NCBI GenBank assembly: GCA_000733355.1 | Contig: JNVV01000006.1 | Span: 681,011 to 745,010 of the forward strand | Direction: 5' to 3' | DNA: 64,000 nucleotides | Source: Falciphora oryzae | Lineage: Eukaryota; Ascomycota; Sordariomycetes; Magnaporthales; Magnaporthaceae | Part shown: positions 34,222 through 48,098 of the stretch, one piece after another | How the letters are laid out: every line of letters starts with the position of its first letter | Numbering within the stretch: position 1 is the stretch's first letter | Position numbers and translations under genes: made by a program | The notes under the pieces: model-generated | What the model saw: the letters and a program-made list of their open reading frames with translations, nothing else | Told to the model about the DNA's origin: nothing | The model's database searches: none

Positions 34222-35656
34222 ATGTCGGACAAGGCCACCAGCGAGCATGTCGCCCAACCGCTGGACGGCGCTGCGGCAGGGTCCGGCAAGAAGAGGGGCT
34301 GCGGCGCACACCTGAAGCGCAAGTGGTGGGCGTACCTGATCGGCCTGGTCGTCGTCGTCGTTATCATAGTGCCTGTCTTGTAAGTTTTCGGAAGCACGGG
34401 CGTCTTTGCACCCTGCATGCATTCGGCCCGTTCCCGTTGTCTGGTTTTTTCTTTCTTTTTTTTCTCTCTCTCTTGTTCGTCCCAGCGAGAACGAGCGTTC
34501 GGAGCACGCACGGCTTCACAAGGCGATGGATCTGCAGATCGGATGCCCTGCATCATCGAGTCTTGAACCATGCAGAAACCCTATTCTCTCTCTCTCTCTT
34601 CGGTATCATTTTTGCCTGTTGGTTCAAAGCAGACGTAAAGAAAAGAGGGACCCGAGGCTAAAACTCAAGCCAACCAGGATTCTCGTCGCCATCCCAAAGA
34701 TCGCGCAGCAGAAGATCGACGACGCCCAGCTGGAGATCCGGGCGTTCTCAGCCTTCAACACGCAGAGCGAAAACTTCACCCTGGAGATCGACAGCATCAT
34801 CCGCACCGATGGCTCTGTCCACGCCACCATTGCCGAGTTCGAGGGAGTCATGTACCTCGAGGACTGGGCGCCCCAGCGGCCCTTTACCCGGGTCAAATTC
34901 CCCCAAACCACAAGCGACGCCTACCAGGAGGTCAAGATTGATCAGTTCACCCCCATCACCGACATGGACGCCTTTACCGTCTACAACACGTGGCTGCTCA
35001 TGAACGAGACGCTGCGCGTCACCGTCAAGGGCGACACCACTGTGCGTGTCAGGGGCATCGACCGCGCCTACCCCGTCACCTTCAAGAAGACCCTCACCCT
35101 TCCCGGGCTGCGCCTGTTCCAGGGCACCGTCGTGAGGAATGCGTCCATCTCCCTCACCGGTGACGCCCAGGGGAACAACTTCAAGGGCACGGTCGACATC
35201 CCCAACCACTCGCTGGTGACATTTGAGATTGTGAGTCTTGCAAATGCAGCCTGTCATAGAAACAGCATATGAGTTCAGCTGTCCATTGCTAGTATCTTCC
35301 GGAGATATATTTATGCTTACCTGCCAACCCAGGGTAATGCTACCTTCCACAACTACCTCAACGGTTCCGAGATTGGCACCGTGTTCATCAACAACATGGT
35401 TCTGCGGCCGGGCAACAACACCTTCCCGATGCTAGCTAAAGTTAAGCAAGAGCCTGTCCTCACCTTCATGAGCAGCCGGCCCGCTTGTGAGACGGGCAAT
35501 GCGCCCTTCCAGCTGCGCGGCGAGGATGTTGTCAACAACGGCCAACGCCTCAGCTACTTCGCCGACTCGCTCGCCAGCGCAAACCAGACCGTCGACATCG
35601 ATATCGGGGGCGCTCTGAAGCGAAGCCTCAACATCACCGTCTCTTGCAAGTCTTGA
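34222..35656 (+). CDS. DUF3712-family membrane-anchored protein
   Basis: Exons 34222-34379, 34678-35230 and 35333-35656 give 344 residues. The first 35 residues are cytosolic and basic near the membrane (KKRGCGAHLKRK). One transmembrane helix follows (WWAYLIGLVVVVVIIVPVLI, about 36-56), whose codons are split by a 298-bp intron. The rest is an extracytoplasmic beta-rich domain typical of fungal DUF3712/LEA-2-like proteins, with QKIDDAQLEIRAF and NFTLEIDSIIRTDGSVHATI early. VYNTWLLMNETLRVTVKGD, IPNHSLVTFEIGNATFHNYL and the final RSLNITVSCKS follow. Several N-x-S/T sites suggest glycosylation of this part. Function is unknown. Some family members lie in vacuolar or endosomal membranes, and the LEA-2 resemblance hints at membrane or lipid contact. 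That is inference. Confidence 0.88.
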
Positions 35657-36192
35657 AAAAGCTAAGGCGAGGGGGTTGGTAATGAAGGAAAGGAATAATG
35701 AAGGCGTCGGCGGTAGGATTCGAAATGGTTACGAGGGTGGCTGAGCCAGTCCCGCCCCGAATGCACCATGTAGCCGCAACCTGTCGAGTTCGAGCTGGCC
35801 GGGGATTTGGGTGCTTATAATACTTTCTCATTTTTGTCGACATTTGATACCATGGGCGGGATGCGGATGTTTCGGAGGCACGCTTGATGATATCAACGAG
35901 AAGCCAGGATCGGTCGATTTCCTTCCATGAAGTCGACGGATGATACTGGCGCGAAATCTCTCGCTGGAATATGAAAGGGTCGGTATTTTCCTTATTTCTG
36001 CATTCTTTTGGATTATGGCGAGCTAAAAAGCTCCTGGATGAATGTGAATCGTAGACAGCTGCTACCAGTCGTGATTGAGCCGGCCGAAGTGATAATCTTG
36101 TGTTGCCCAACGTGGGCTTCTTCCATGGCTACGTGCGGAGCTCTGTGGTAGTCAAAGCCTACTGCACAGGCGGGCCGCATGATATGGAAGTC
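35657..36192. other. Convergent 3' intergenic region
   Basis: 536 bp between convergent stops. No coding potential recognised; presumed 3' UTRs of both genes. Confidence 0.5.
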
Positions 36193-37273
36193 TCATGGGT
36201 TGTCCAACCTCGTCCTCCGCTTTCCGCCTGCCGGACTCGCTGATGCCGCAGCGGAGGATGAGGGCACAAACTCAATGGCATCCCTCTGACCGCTTGCCCT
36301 CTCGGCTTCCCGCTCCTTCTGAACCTTCTCCTGTGCTTTCCTCAGTTCGCCACGGAAGGCCCATTCAGGCAGGCTCGTTGGGTCCCAGATATCAGGCGGG
36401 AGGACCGTGATATACTGGTCCGCCATTGTGTTCGTAGGGGCTAGCGCTGGGGCCGCTTTGGAGGCTGCTCCTGGCCGACTTTTTCCGTCGCTTGCCGCGA
36501 CGGGGTCCTCGAGCCCGACAAAGTCGAGAAGCTTGTCCATTAAAGACGGGTTCTGCATAGCCGTCGACTGCGCTAGGCGTGCGTTGAAGTGTGTCCCCTT
36601 TTTCCGCTTCAGCTCGAGGAAAGTCTCAAATTTGGCCGTCAGCGCCCCAAGGCTGGGAGGTGGAGTCCCCGGGGGCGAAGGCGGCACGTCCAGGTTGGGG
36701 ACCGGAGGCAGCGTCAGGTCCCGCAGCAACGCCCGGTTGGCCGTGTAGGGCGACTGGGGACGTGACGACGGGTCCAGGTTGTCTAGGAAGGCGGCCGCAT
36801 CTGCGTCTGTCTGCATCTGCATAGCTTCATCCCCTGTTGGTAGGCTGGGTCCTAGAACTGGGGCATCCTTGAGAGCCTCGGGGTCGTGTTGGGGGCCAAG
36901 CTGGGGACCGAGAGGCGGCCCTGGTGCTGATGCCAAAGCCTCTGCTGCTATGGGCCTGCCGCTAGGTCGTGATGTTGTTTGCTTCTCTAGAAACTCTGGA
37001 TTAGCAGATCGGAACCTCACATCGTCCTCGGAACTGAGGCCCGGCCTCAGGAATCCAACACACCTGCAGCTTCATGGCTATCTACTGTCGTTGTTGTCGG
37101 AGCCACCTAGGCTTCTCTCGTCAGCATGCTGATCGCCACAGAATACCTGCGTGGCACAGATGACTGCTAGAGATAAATAAGTGTCTGTATACCTCCGTTT
37201 GCATCTGTACTTGCTGAGGACTGTCGTCGTCCTCCCCGTCGCTGCTGCTGGCATAGCCAACAAGTCCCGCCAT
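36193..37273 (-). CDS. HCNGP/SAP30BP-like protein
   Basis: The minus-strand gene starts at 37273 with MAGLVGYASSSDGEDDDSP, the family signature, and ends at 36193. The large exon (36986-36193) holds LGPSLPTGDE, RALLRDLTLPPVPNLDVPPSPPG, KFETFLELKRKKGTHFNARL, the NPSLMDKLLDFVGLEDP block and an LPPDIWDPTSLPEWAF block. This order matches SAP30-binding-protein/HCNGP homologues, nuclear proteins linked to splicing and transcription. My best model for the N-terminus is exons 37273-37193, 37146-37086 and 36986-36193, with 46- and 99-bp introns, total 311 residues. The first intron would be unusually short, and alternative acceptors at 37065, 37030 or 36996 cannot be excluded. The C-terminus is basic (GGKRRTRLDNP). 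It shares a 506-bp divergent promoter with the proteasome gene. Confidence 0.8.
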
Positions 37274-37779
37274 TGTGATGGGGCTGGGCTGGGAGAGGAT
37301 GGGATCAAAAAGATTGAGGCTAGTAGTGCCGGCAGAATAGTTGCATGTCAGTGATTTGAACGTGAGCGACGGTCTCTATAAGAAACAACGGACCGCGAGG
37401 CGCGATCCTTGTAGGTGAACAGGAGAGTCACGTGGTGGCCAGACACAGGCTTGGCGAGACTTGGGGTGGAAGCGTGCGGCTCGTCATTTGGTCGCAGAAA
37501 ATTCAGTGCCTCAGGCATGCCGCCCACCGCCGCCAGAAGGCAGCACCTGGACGCGAAGCTGGGGGGAGCTCCAGCTCGATTCCGACAGCAAGCCCGACCC
37601 CTGCCAACCTCTGAAGCCAGCCGTCGGAGTACGACAACGCAACGACATCCCACCACAATCCGGCCGAGGACGTTCGCTGCAACCACGAAATCCACCGGGA
37701 AGCTCTTTTTGAACCCGGCCGAGTATCCGTCCGCAGTATCCCAAAACCAATTCCAGAGCCTCTCGCGGCAGCAGCAACT
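37274..37779. promoter_or_regulatory. Divergent promoter with CACGTG (HCNGP-like / pre4)
   Basis: 506 bp shared by two divergent starts. A CACGTG palindrome at 37429-37434 sits inside GTCACGTGGTGGCC. The GGTGGC part resembles the start of the yeast proteasome element GGTGGCAAA, but the match is incomplete. Confidence 0.4.
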
Positions 37780-38840
37780 ATGGATCACCGACCGCAAGCC
37801 TGGGGCCGTGTACGTTTGGTATCCCCGAGCCCGCCGACGTCGCAACACATGCACAAGCCGCCGCAGGAAACCCTTTGCTGACCCGTCCCACAACCACCAA
37901 AACAGCCTAGAGACGATGTGTACGGTGCCTACGATGCCTCATATCTCCATACTGCCGGCGCAAAGCAGGCGACACAGGCCCCCGTCGTCACGGGCACCTC
38001 GGTCATCGGGCTGAAGTTCAAGGACGGTGTGGTCATAGCAGCCGACAACCTGGGTATGTCTCCCCGCTCTCTGCCAGGACCGCCATATTTCAGGGCATGG
38101 CCGAACCCGACGCTGCACTCGTTGATGTCCGTTGAGCTAACACCGCGGCTCCCCGCCTCCTCCGCCGTGCAGCTTCCTACGGCTCGCTCGCCCGCTTCAC
38201 CTCGACGCACCGCCTCCGCTCCTTCGCCAACTCATCCGTCGTCGGCTTCGGCGGCGACGTCTCCGACATGCAGTACCTAGACAGGCACCTGACGGAGCTC
38301 GCCATCGACGAGGCCTACGCCAACCCGCCCGACTCGTCCCTGCCCGAGGCCGACGACGAGGGCGGCAGCGGCAGGACGGCCGAGGAGCGCAAGAACGGCC
38401 TCAACGCGGCCAACCTGCACAAGTACATCTCCAAGCTCCTGTACAGCCGCCGCAACAAGTTCGACCCGCTCTGGAACCAGATCCTGGTCGCCGGCCTCGA
38501 CGCCGGCGACGCCCCCTTCCTGGCCAGCGCCGACCTGCGCGGAACCGTCTTCAGCGCCCCGGCCCTGGCCAGCGGCTACGGCTCCATGCTCGCCATCCCC
38601 ATCATGCGCAAGGTCGCCGCCACGGAGGAGGACGCCGCGTCCCTGACCCGCGAGCGCGCCGTCGAGGTCGTCCGCGAGTGCATGAAGGTGCTCTTCTACC
38701 GCGACGCCCGCAGCCACGACGGCTACTCGCTCGCCGTCGTCACCAAGGCCGGCGTCGAGCTGAGCACCAAGGAGAAGCTGCAGGACCAGAGCTGGGCCTT
38801 TGCCGACCGGATCAAGGGCTACGGAACACAAACCGTCTAA
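37780..38840 (+). CDS. pre4: 20S proteasome subunit beta-7 (Pre4/PSMB4)
   Basis: Exons 37780-37809, 37906-38053 and 38173-38840 give 281 residues. The first exon encodes MDHRPQAWGR, spliced by a 96-bp intron to PRDDVYGAYDASYL. The core begins APVVTGTSVIGLKFKDGVV, with IAADNLASYGSLARFTSTHR rebuilt across the 119-bp second intron, then GGDVSDMQYLDRHL. The C-terminal half has LYSRRNKFDPLWNQILVAG and a YRDARSHDGYSLAVVTKAGV block. Beta-7 is a non-catalytic beta-ring subunit with a propeptide that is trimmed at the TGTS region. Its C-terminal tail embraces the neighbouring beta-1 subunit of the opposite ring. The internal acidic loop (PEADDEGGSGRTAEERK) is longer than in yeast. It is convergent with gfa1. 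Confidence 0.93.
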
Positions 38841-39601
38841 ACCCTGTTGGGCCGGGGCAGACACGTGAAGGGGACGGCTGTTGGTCACGCCAAAAATTGA
38901 GAGGCGGGCTAATGGGCCGACGGAGGGGCACGGGTTATAGATGGCTTCGTCACGCCAGGCTGAGCCCAGGGCTACAGCTTGGTCTGAAAGGAGGCTGCTG
39001 TGGGCGAAGGCTCTGCTTGATGATAGTCGAGAGCCACCAAGCTCCTGTGCTTCTAGACACGCAAGACAGAGGATTCCAGTTCCCTACCAAAGATGCGCAA
39101 CGATTACTTTTGAATGGTGACTTCTACAACAGTCATGGGCGAAAAGACGGACCTGTGTCTACAGCAATGGCACACGGCCGCACCTCCCCAGGACATTTTT
39201 CACTTCGCTTGCGTATGGGTACAAAGGGCAAGGTTCATCGTGACAGTCGTAGCATATTACTAGCTACCTAGGGAGATATAGTAGAAAGATGCCATGCCAA
39301 AATTAGGCCTTGACCAAGCAGCTCGCTCGGATACGACAGACTTGGCTGCCCTGTGCTTTGTGTTGTCGCGAAATCCGACGACGACAAACCCACGGCGGCA
39401 AAAATCCACTGCGCCATTTCCTGACGCAAATAGAGCGAATTTGCTCCGACGGACGTATACCTGCAGTTTCGAAACGTGCGCCATGGTCTCCAGGATCTAT
39501 GCCGTGTACCTCATGTCCCATAAACCGCGATAAAAAAACAAAAACAAGTAAAAAGTAATCCCATCAAGGGTTGTCATAACCACCTAACTATCTCAGACCC
39601 C
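38841..39601. other. Convergent 3' intergenic region
   Basis: 761 bp between pre4 and gfa1 3' ends. No recognised coding sequence; an A-rich stretch (AAAAAAACAAAAACAAG) lies at 39532-39548. Confidence 0.5.
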
Positions 39602-42309
<2,708 letters not shown>

Positions 42310-44768
42310 GTTTGCTAAACCGGCAACGAAACAGGCGGGGTGGGAGAATTGCCGTGCTCAGCCAGACGCAGAGAGGGAGAGGAAGAGCGGAGTGCGAGCT
42401 GAGGAGTTCGTGTTTGCGAGGTTCCGAGGAAGGCGGTTCGCTCAGCGGGGGGAGGGCTGGAGGGGGTATCAGGAAGCAAAGACGACAGAAAAGCAGGAGT
42501 TTGGAGATGAGGAGGAGAAAGGACCTCTGGAGCCAGGTAAACAGGCGATCTTTCTCTTTATGTGGAAGCCTTTCGCGCTGGCCGATGTGGGTGGGATAGC
42601 AGGATTGATGTGGAATGCGGGCCAGGCAAGCTTGCAGCCAGCCTTCACGCACGCCGACAGGGGTCTTGGGTTGGGATGGACTAGTGGGGAGGGGCTGCTT
42701 GCGAGAGCACGGGGTGGGGTCAATGGTCGAAGTCCGTAGTGGTGGGCTTTGTGGCTCCAGCTGTGGCCCGCCACCACCCCTTGTTTGTCCCGGCACAGCA
42801 CTCTGCGGGTTGGACCCCGTCCAGAATGCCGAATTGAGTTGCATGTCTGAGGGTAGTTCAGCCAGCGGCTTCACCGACAGATAGGCGCGGATGGCTTTCG
42901 AGTTCTGATCTGGGCCCCAATGCCCCGACCTGTGTCCTCTCTCCCCCTCCTGTGTGCATCAGCCCGCTCCTCGCTGTGGCTACCCTTTAGAGCTGCCCGG
43001 CCTGACCTCAGCAGCTGGGGCACCTGTCCAGGCAGGCAGGTAAGCACTGGCCAGGTACCCAGTCCGATCTCAACACTCCTCCATCCTAAGGATCCGCCCG
43101 GCCCGGCCGTGCTGACGGCGGCGTCAATTCAGGGAAGCTCCGTTGGCGTTTAGGCGACCTCTCACTGCTGCGGCGATCATCGTGTCGCCCGCCGGCACGC
43201 GCACGACACGCCGCCTCTTCCCGAGCGGTAATTTGAGTTTTGGTCTGTGAGCAGTACCTTGACGAGGGGCTGAAAAGCCGCGAGCTAGAGCCTCGCTCCG
43301 TATCCGGGCGTCTGCCCCGTCCTCGGTGGCGGAGGCGCCACATGCAAAGGTCACTAACCCAGAAACATGCGCAAGATGTGCTTGCGTTCACTTCCTTCTT
43401 CAGTCGTCTCTCCATGCTGCCACTAGATAGGTACTGCACTAGGCGTGTTGTTATTCATGATGAAAACATAGAAACAAACGTATGCGGCCGTCTAACTTCA
43501 CCCTGTGATGGATTAGCTCTGATAAACAAAGCCGTGATGACGCTGGACCAATGCGTCGCCCCATTTTGGGTTGTTTGTTTGTCCGTTGTTTCAATGCTCA
43601 CTGATGGATGCTCATGGAAGGCAGTTGCTCTTGTCCGCTCCCCACTACGTAATCCAGGTCAAGTCTCATTTTTATTGCCCCTCCTATTCCCTGTTTTTCT
43701 CGTGTCATCCAGGTCTTCCAACCGGAGGAGCGAGCTTCCCATGGATGGGGAAGCAACAGGACAGGGGACCGCAACTCGCACCCATTTCTGGACACGAGAA
43801 AAAAACAAAGCTTACAGGGCTGGGCTCACACCCAATTGCTGCCATTTCCCCTTTTCCGCCCGTGTTGCCGAGCGTCATGACGTTGCCTGCGTTCCCTGTC
43901 TCTAGGGTACCATCCGGATGCAAAGAGTGGGCCTCAGCCCAGGAACCGTGAACCGTCGTACAGCCCACAGCCTCATCGATGGCGACGGGGCAGGCTGTTC
44001 TGGTCCGTGGAAAATTTGGGCCAACCAAGAATAACAACGATGCCCCCAATCACGAGAAGAAAACGAGGGAAAAATCACCGTGCGTGAGCAAGTTCGTCCA
44101 TCTGGCCAATTCCATGCGCCAGATCTTCCACGGCCCGACACCCAGGTCTGTCGTGCGCTCTGCCAAGCCTGCTATCCCCCCTGCTTCCCCGCTCAGCGAC
44201 ACTTGACCCGAAGGGCGCGCAGTTGTGTGATTTGATCGATGTCGTCCCAAGGCACACTACCATGCATGTGCTTTGAAGATATCGGGATCAACTTGGAGAG
44301 TTCGGATGACACAACCTTTTACGCACAACCCCGACCCGCCAGTCGGGCTTGCGTGGAGCATGTCGGACGCCCTGTGAGTACGAGGCGTCAAGCAAAGGGG
44401 AGCACCAGTGAGGAGCAGATGCGCGTCAAGTGAAACGGCGCATTCCGAACGGCCATCGCATCGGTCAACGATAGGATCGTTTCTCGGGAGGCAGCCAGAC
44501 GGGTGGGGAGGCTGAGTCGCCTGTACCTTGCATGGTGTGTGTCACTGGGACCCATCAGCGGACATGGGTACATCTCACTCGCTCGTCGGACTCCGACAAT
44601 CGCCAGGCTCATCGACGCCACGACCTTCTGTGATGCCCAGGATCTACCAGTTTTTGTACAATATTACAGTCGTGTAATACTTTCTTGCCGCCTCATCCCA
44701 GTTTTGCTAACCTGAGTCGCTTCCGGACGCCGTCCATCTAAAGCCACCACAGCCCTCAACCGTTGGGC
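42310..44768. other. Gene-free spacer upstream of gfa1
   Basis: About 2.5 kb between the gfa1 start and the rpt4 3' end, both on the minus strand. ORFs in this stretch show no recognisable domains. The first 600 bp probably contain the gfa1 promoter and 5' UTR (reverse-strand pyrimidine-rich around 42350-42540). Nothing else identified. Confidence 0.45.
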
Positions 44769-46214
44769 TCAGAGCTTCTGGTATTCCAGCTTGCCCTCCA
44801 GCTTCTTGGACTCAGCAACCTTTCGGACTGCCTTGTTGAAGTCGTCTTGGTTGACCGCATCGCGGTAGTCCTTGATGGCAAAGAGGCCACTTTGATAGCT
44901 AGTTAGCAACCACCAAACCACAGATAAAGGGAATGAGTTGTCAGAGTGGGCCTGCGGAGTGGAGACGTACGCTTCAGTCACGACGTTTCGCAGATCGGCG
45001 CCGTTGAGTCCGTCGCTCATCTTGACCACGCTCTCAAAGTCGATATCTCCCTCTGTGACTACGCTGGCGGCGTGGATCTTGAGGATTTCCAACCGGCCAA
45101 CCTCGTTGGGCAGGGCAATCTCGATCTTGCGATCCAGCCGGCCTGCACGGAGAAGAGCAGGGTCCAGGGTGTCGGGGCGGTTGGTCGCCATGATGATCTT
45201 GGTCTTGCCCAGGTAGTCGAAGCCATCCAGTTGATTCAGAAGCTCCATCAATGTCCTCTGGATCTCGCGGTCGGCACTAGTGCCCTCGGAGAACCGCCGG
45301 CCGCCAATGGCATCGATCTCGTCCATGAAGATGATGCACGGCTCGTGCTCCTTCGCATACCCGAACATCTCGCGGATAAGGCGGGCCGACTCGCCGATAT
45401 ACTTGTCCACGATGGCCGAGGACACAACTGAGCAGATTGGTGGTGCGCTGTTAGCATCCATAGAAAGCACGGTGAGCGTAGAAAGAAACGGCACAAGGCG
45501 CCGGATGCTCCGCCGTCCGTGGCACTTACCTTTCAGGAAGTTGGTTTCCAAGCTCGAGGCCACTGCCCTGGCGAGCAGTGTCTTGCCCGTTCCTGGCGGG
45601 CCGTAGAGAAGCACACCCTTTGGAGGTTTGATGCCGACCCTCAGGAACAGCTCTGGGTTCTTGAGCGGCAGCTCAATGACCTCCCTCAGCTCCCTGATCT
45701 GGTCGTTGAGGCCACCAATGCCAGCGAAGCTGACCTGGCCCGGGTCTTCGAGGGACATGTTGTAGACGAGCGGGTCGACCTCGCGAGGAAGCATCCGCAT
45801 GATCGTCAGAGTCGTCATGTCGAGCGCCACGCGGGTTCCCTGCTTCAGCTTCGCCTTGTCGACCTTTGACCTGCAGCCGACGACATATCTCGGACCTGAC
45901 GATGCCTTGACGATGACTGGATTTAGGAGCGGGCAGGCGGCGGTCAGCACAGCTCGCATCAAGAGAAAGCTAGGTGGTTATCGAGGTGCCGGCGGGGTGG
46001 GCTCACATCTCTCGTCGTCCAGCTGCTTGAGCACCTCTCCGATAATCTGGCCGACGCTCTGAAGTGCTTTGATGTTCTCCTCCGTCTGGTCAAACTCCTT
46101 CTGCAGGCCCTTAATTTCTAACCGCAGGTTCTTCAGCTTCGACTCCCACTCCCGCGATTCGATCAGCTTTGCCTTGTAGGACTCGAGCGCTGTTTGGCGC
46201 TCTTGGTCGGACAT
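44769..46214 (-). CDS. rpt4: 26S proteasome regulatory ATPase Rpt4 (PSMC6)
   Basis: Four exons on the minus strand: 46214-46007, 45916-45530, 45427-44971 and 44889-44769, giving 390 residues, the family length. The N-terminal coiled coil (residues about 20-65, with [20 protein letters not shown]) leads to the OB domain [20 protein letters not shown]. The AAA+ core has Walker A GPPGTGKT (175-182), Walker [12 protein letters not shown] (Asp-Glu at 234-235), the arginine-finger region [20 protein letters not shown] and the sensor-2 [15 protein letters not shown]. The C-terminus ends EGKLEYQKL. Rpt4 is one of six ATPases that unfold substrates and open the 20S gate. The last intron (44890-44970) uses a CAAAG acceptor. 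A TAG acceptor 9 bp upstream is also in frame and would insert three residues (YQS). Confidence 0.95.
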
Positions 46215-48098
46215 TTTGGAGTGGGCGAGGTGGTCGGAGAACGATGAGGGCCGACGGCTGTACGGGGGTAATGGCGGGTGCCGCGATTCCGGGCGTGGAT
46301 GCGGGCGGTGACGGTGGTGAGGCGTTGATGGCGTTTTGGAAGAGCTCTGAGATGTCCCGACGACGCGGAGCTTCTGCTGCCTTGCGCCTCCAAGGCTTCT
46401 GGAGCCGTCGCACGCCTGGTGGGTCTGCACGGACCTGCCCGGATGAGCTAAGCGAAAGGTGGCTAGCTTACCAAGTTGCACGTGATTTACACCCAGCGTC
46501 TCGCACGCTAACCCAAGTTGACGATTGATTCGTGGGAGCTGATCTGGCCGGGCAGCACCACATGGTCACCTTGGGAATTTGCCATAATTGTCCTCGCCTG
46601 TGAATTTACTTCCGAATTCCTTCACTTTTTTCTTTTCTTTTGCTCTGATCTCTTGTCTCTCTTCCTACCTGAAACATCTTTGGCTATCGGGTTCAAAGCT
46701 TTCACCACCTGACCTCTGCAAGCTCCGAGAAAAAAGCCCTCGGGGTGTTACTGTACCCCATCACCACCCGGACCATTCATACGATGGTCTGGACTCACTG
46801 GCGCGTCAAACGCCAAATGGATGCTGGTTGCTCAAACTGTGCCATGGCTGTGGCTGATTCTCGAGCCCTAGAGATATTTCCATTCACACACTCCGCATGA
46901 GGTGGTATCCCGTCATCCCGGAACCCACAGCGTTCTTTTTCTATGTCTTCAGAGTGCTGTTAGCCGTCTGCCCTGGTATGCTGCTGGGCCACTAAATGGA
47001 CAATCCCGCCTCCGAGATCTAGCCGCAATTCGCAAGCAACGAAACCCTTGCCGGGCTTCTAAAAGAGGAGAGGCTCAGAAGGGAGACTTTGCTTGGCATC
47101 TTCGCTGTCTTCGTCATTTTAGATTGCCAAGTGGCAAAGGTGTTGGTGCAAAGCCCAAGCAAATTGCAAATTGGGTGGACGAAAATCGAGATCCGGCCAT
47201 CAACCGCTCACCATGTCGAGGCGATCCACGATACCGCTCTTTCGGGAAGCCCCCACATCCACAAGGCTACAGTTCTCGGGATCACCCTCAGTGGCACCAA
47301 GTGGCAGGAGGCACGCAGGCGGCTGTTCGATGGCTCCCGATGGGTGACAGGGGATGCCAGGGGCGCTTCCGGGGCCCTTTCCGTGGCTGGCTGGCACGAT
47401 GACCTAAGGAAAAATGGGAGGCCGATCGACTTGATCCCCCACCAAGCCAACTCTCATTCAAATTTAGGTGACCGTGGCCGGCAGCAAATATGGCTTGGTA
47501 TGGTCATCGAGCGATGACGTAGCGTCCATGGGGTCCCGATCCCGCCCTTTTTATAACTTCGATTTTCTCTGGCCACAAGAAAAAATATCCATGTGCTGCA
47601 GTCATGCTCGCATTGGGATTTTGTTGGCCTTTTTATTTCTTCCCGATTAGTCACGGCTAGGTCTCAGGGACGCTCCTCTACCCCAACGCCCGTCCTCTCA
47701 ACGTCGTCTCGCCTACCAGGTACCTAACTTATACCCACCTTTCTTCCACCCTTAGCCTGCCTGGCCTTCCCCGAGCGCATGACTTCACCGACGCCTCCAT
47801 TCCACAACCACATGACCCCCTTGTTTATAAACCTGACTGGCTCCTCGTCTACTGGAACTAACATGCTCGCAGTCTCGCTCCTCTACCATCTCAAGAACTC
47901 CTCCGTTCCGATTGACATCCCATCTCACCTCACCGATATCGTCAGCCAGCCAAAGTCCGACCGCTGTGGCCTTCCCTCTCCCTCGCCTAACTACATCCTG
48001 ATATTCCCATGATACCCACGCTGTCTGGGTGAAACCGACACTCGACGGTTTAGTCTCACACCCGAAGACGACCAACGCGGAAGAAGATACGGCAGACC
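46215..48098. promoter_or_regulatory. Divergent region (rpt4 / Zn2Cys6 regulator)
   Basis: About 1.9 kb between divergent starts. Noted: CACGTG at 46479-46484 (265 bp before the rpt4 ATG) and AGTGGCAAA at 47130-47138, one mismatch from the yeast proteasome element GGTGGCAAA but about 900 bp from rpt4. The 47640-48090 part resembles a leader of the + gene (CT-rich then CAA/CCA-rich). No protein is recognised. Confidence 0.4.

Noticed and set aside
47130..47138. AGTGGCAAA as a proteasome control element
   Set aside because: One mismatch to the yeast element and about 900 bp from rpt4; a chance match is likely.
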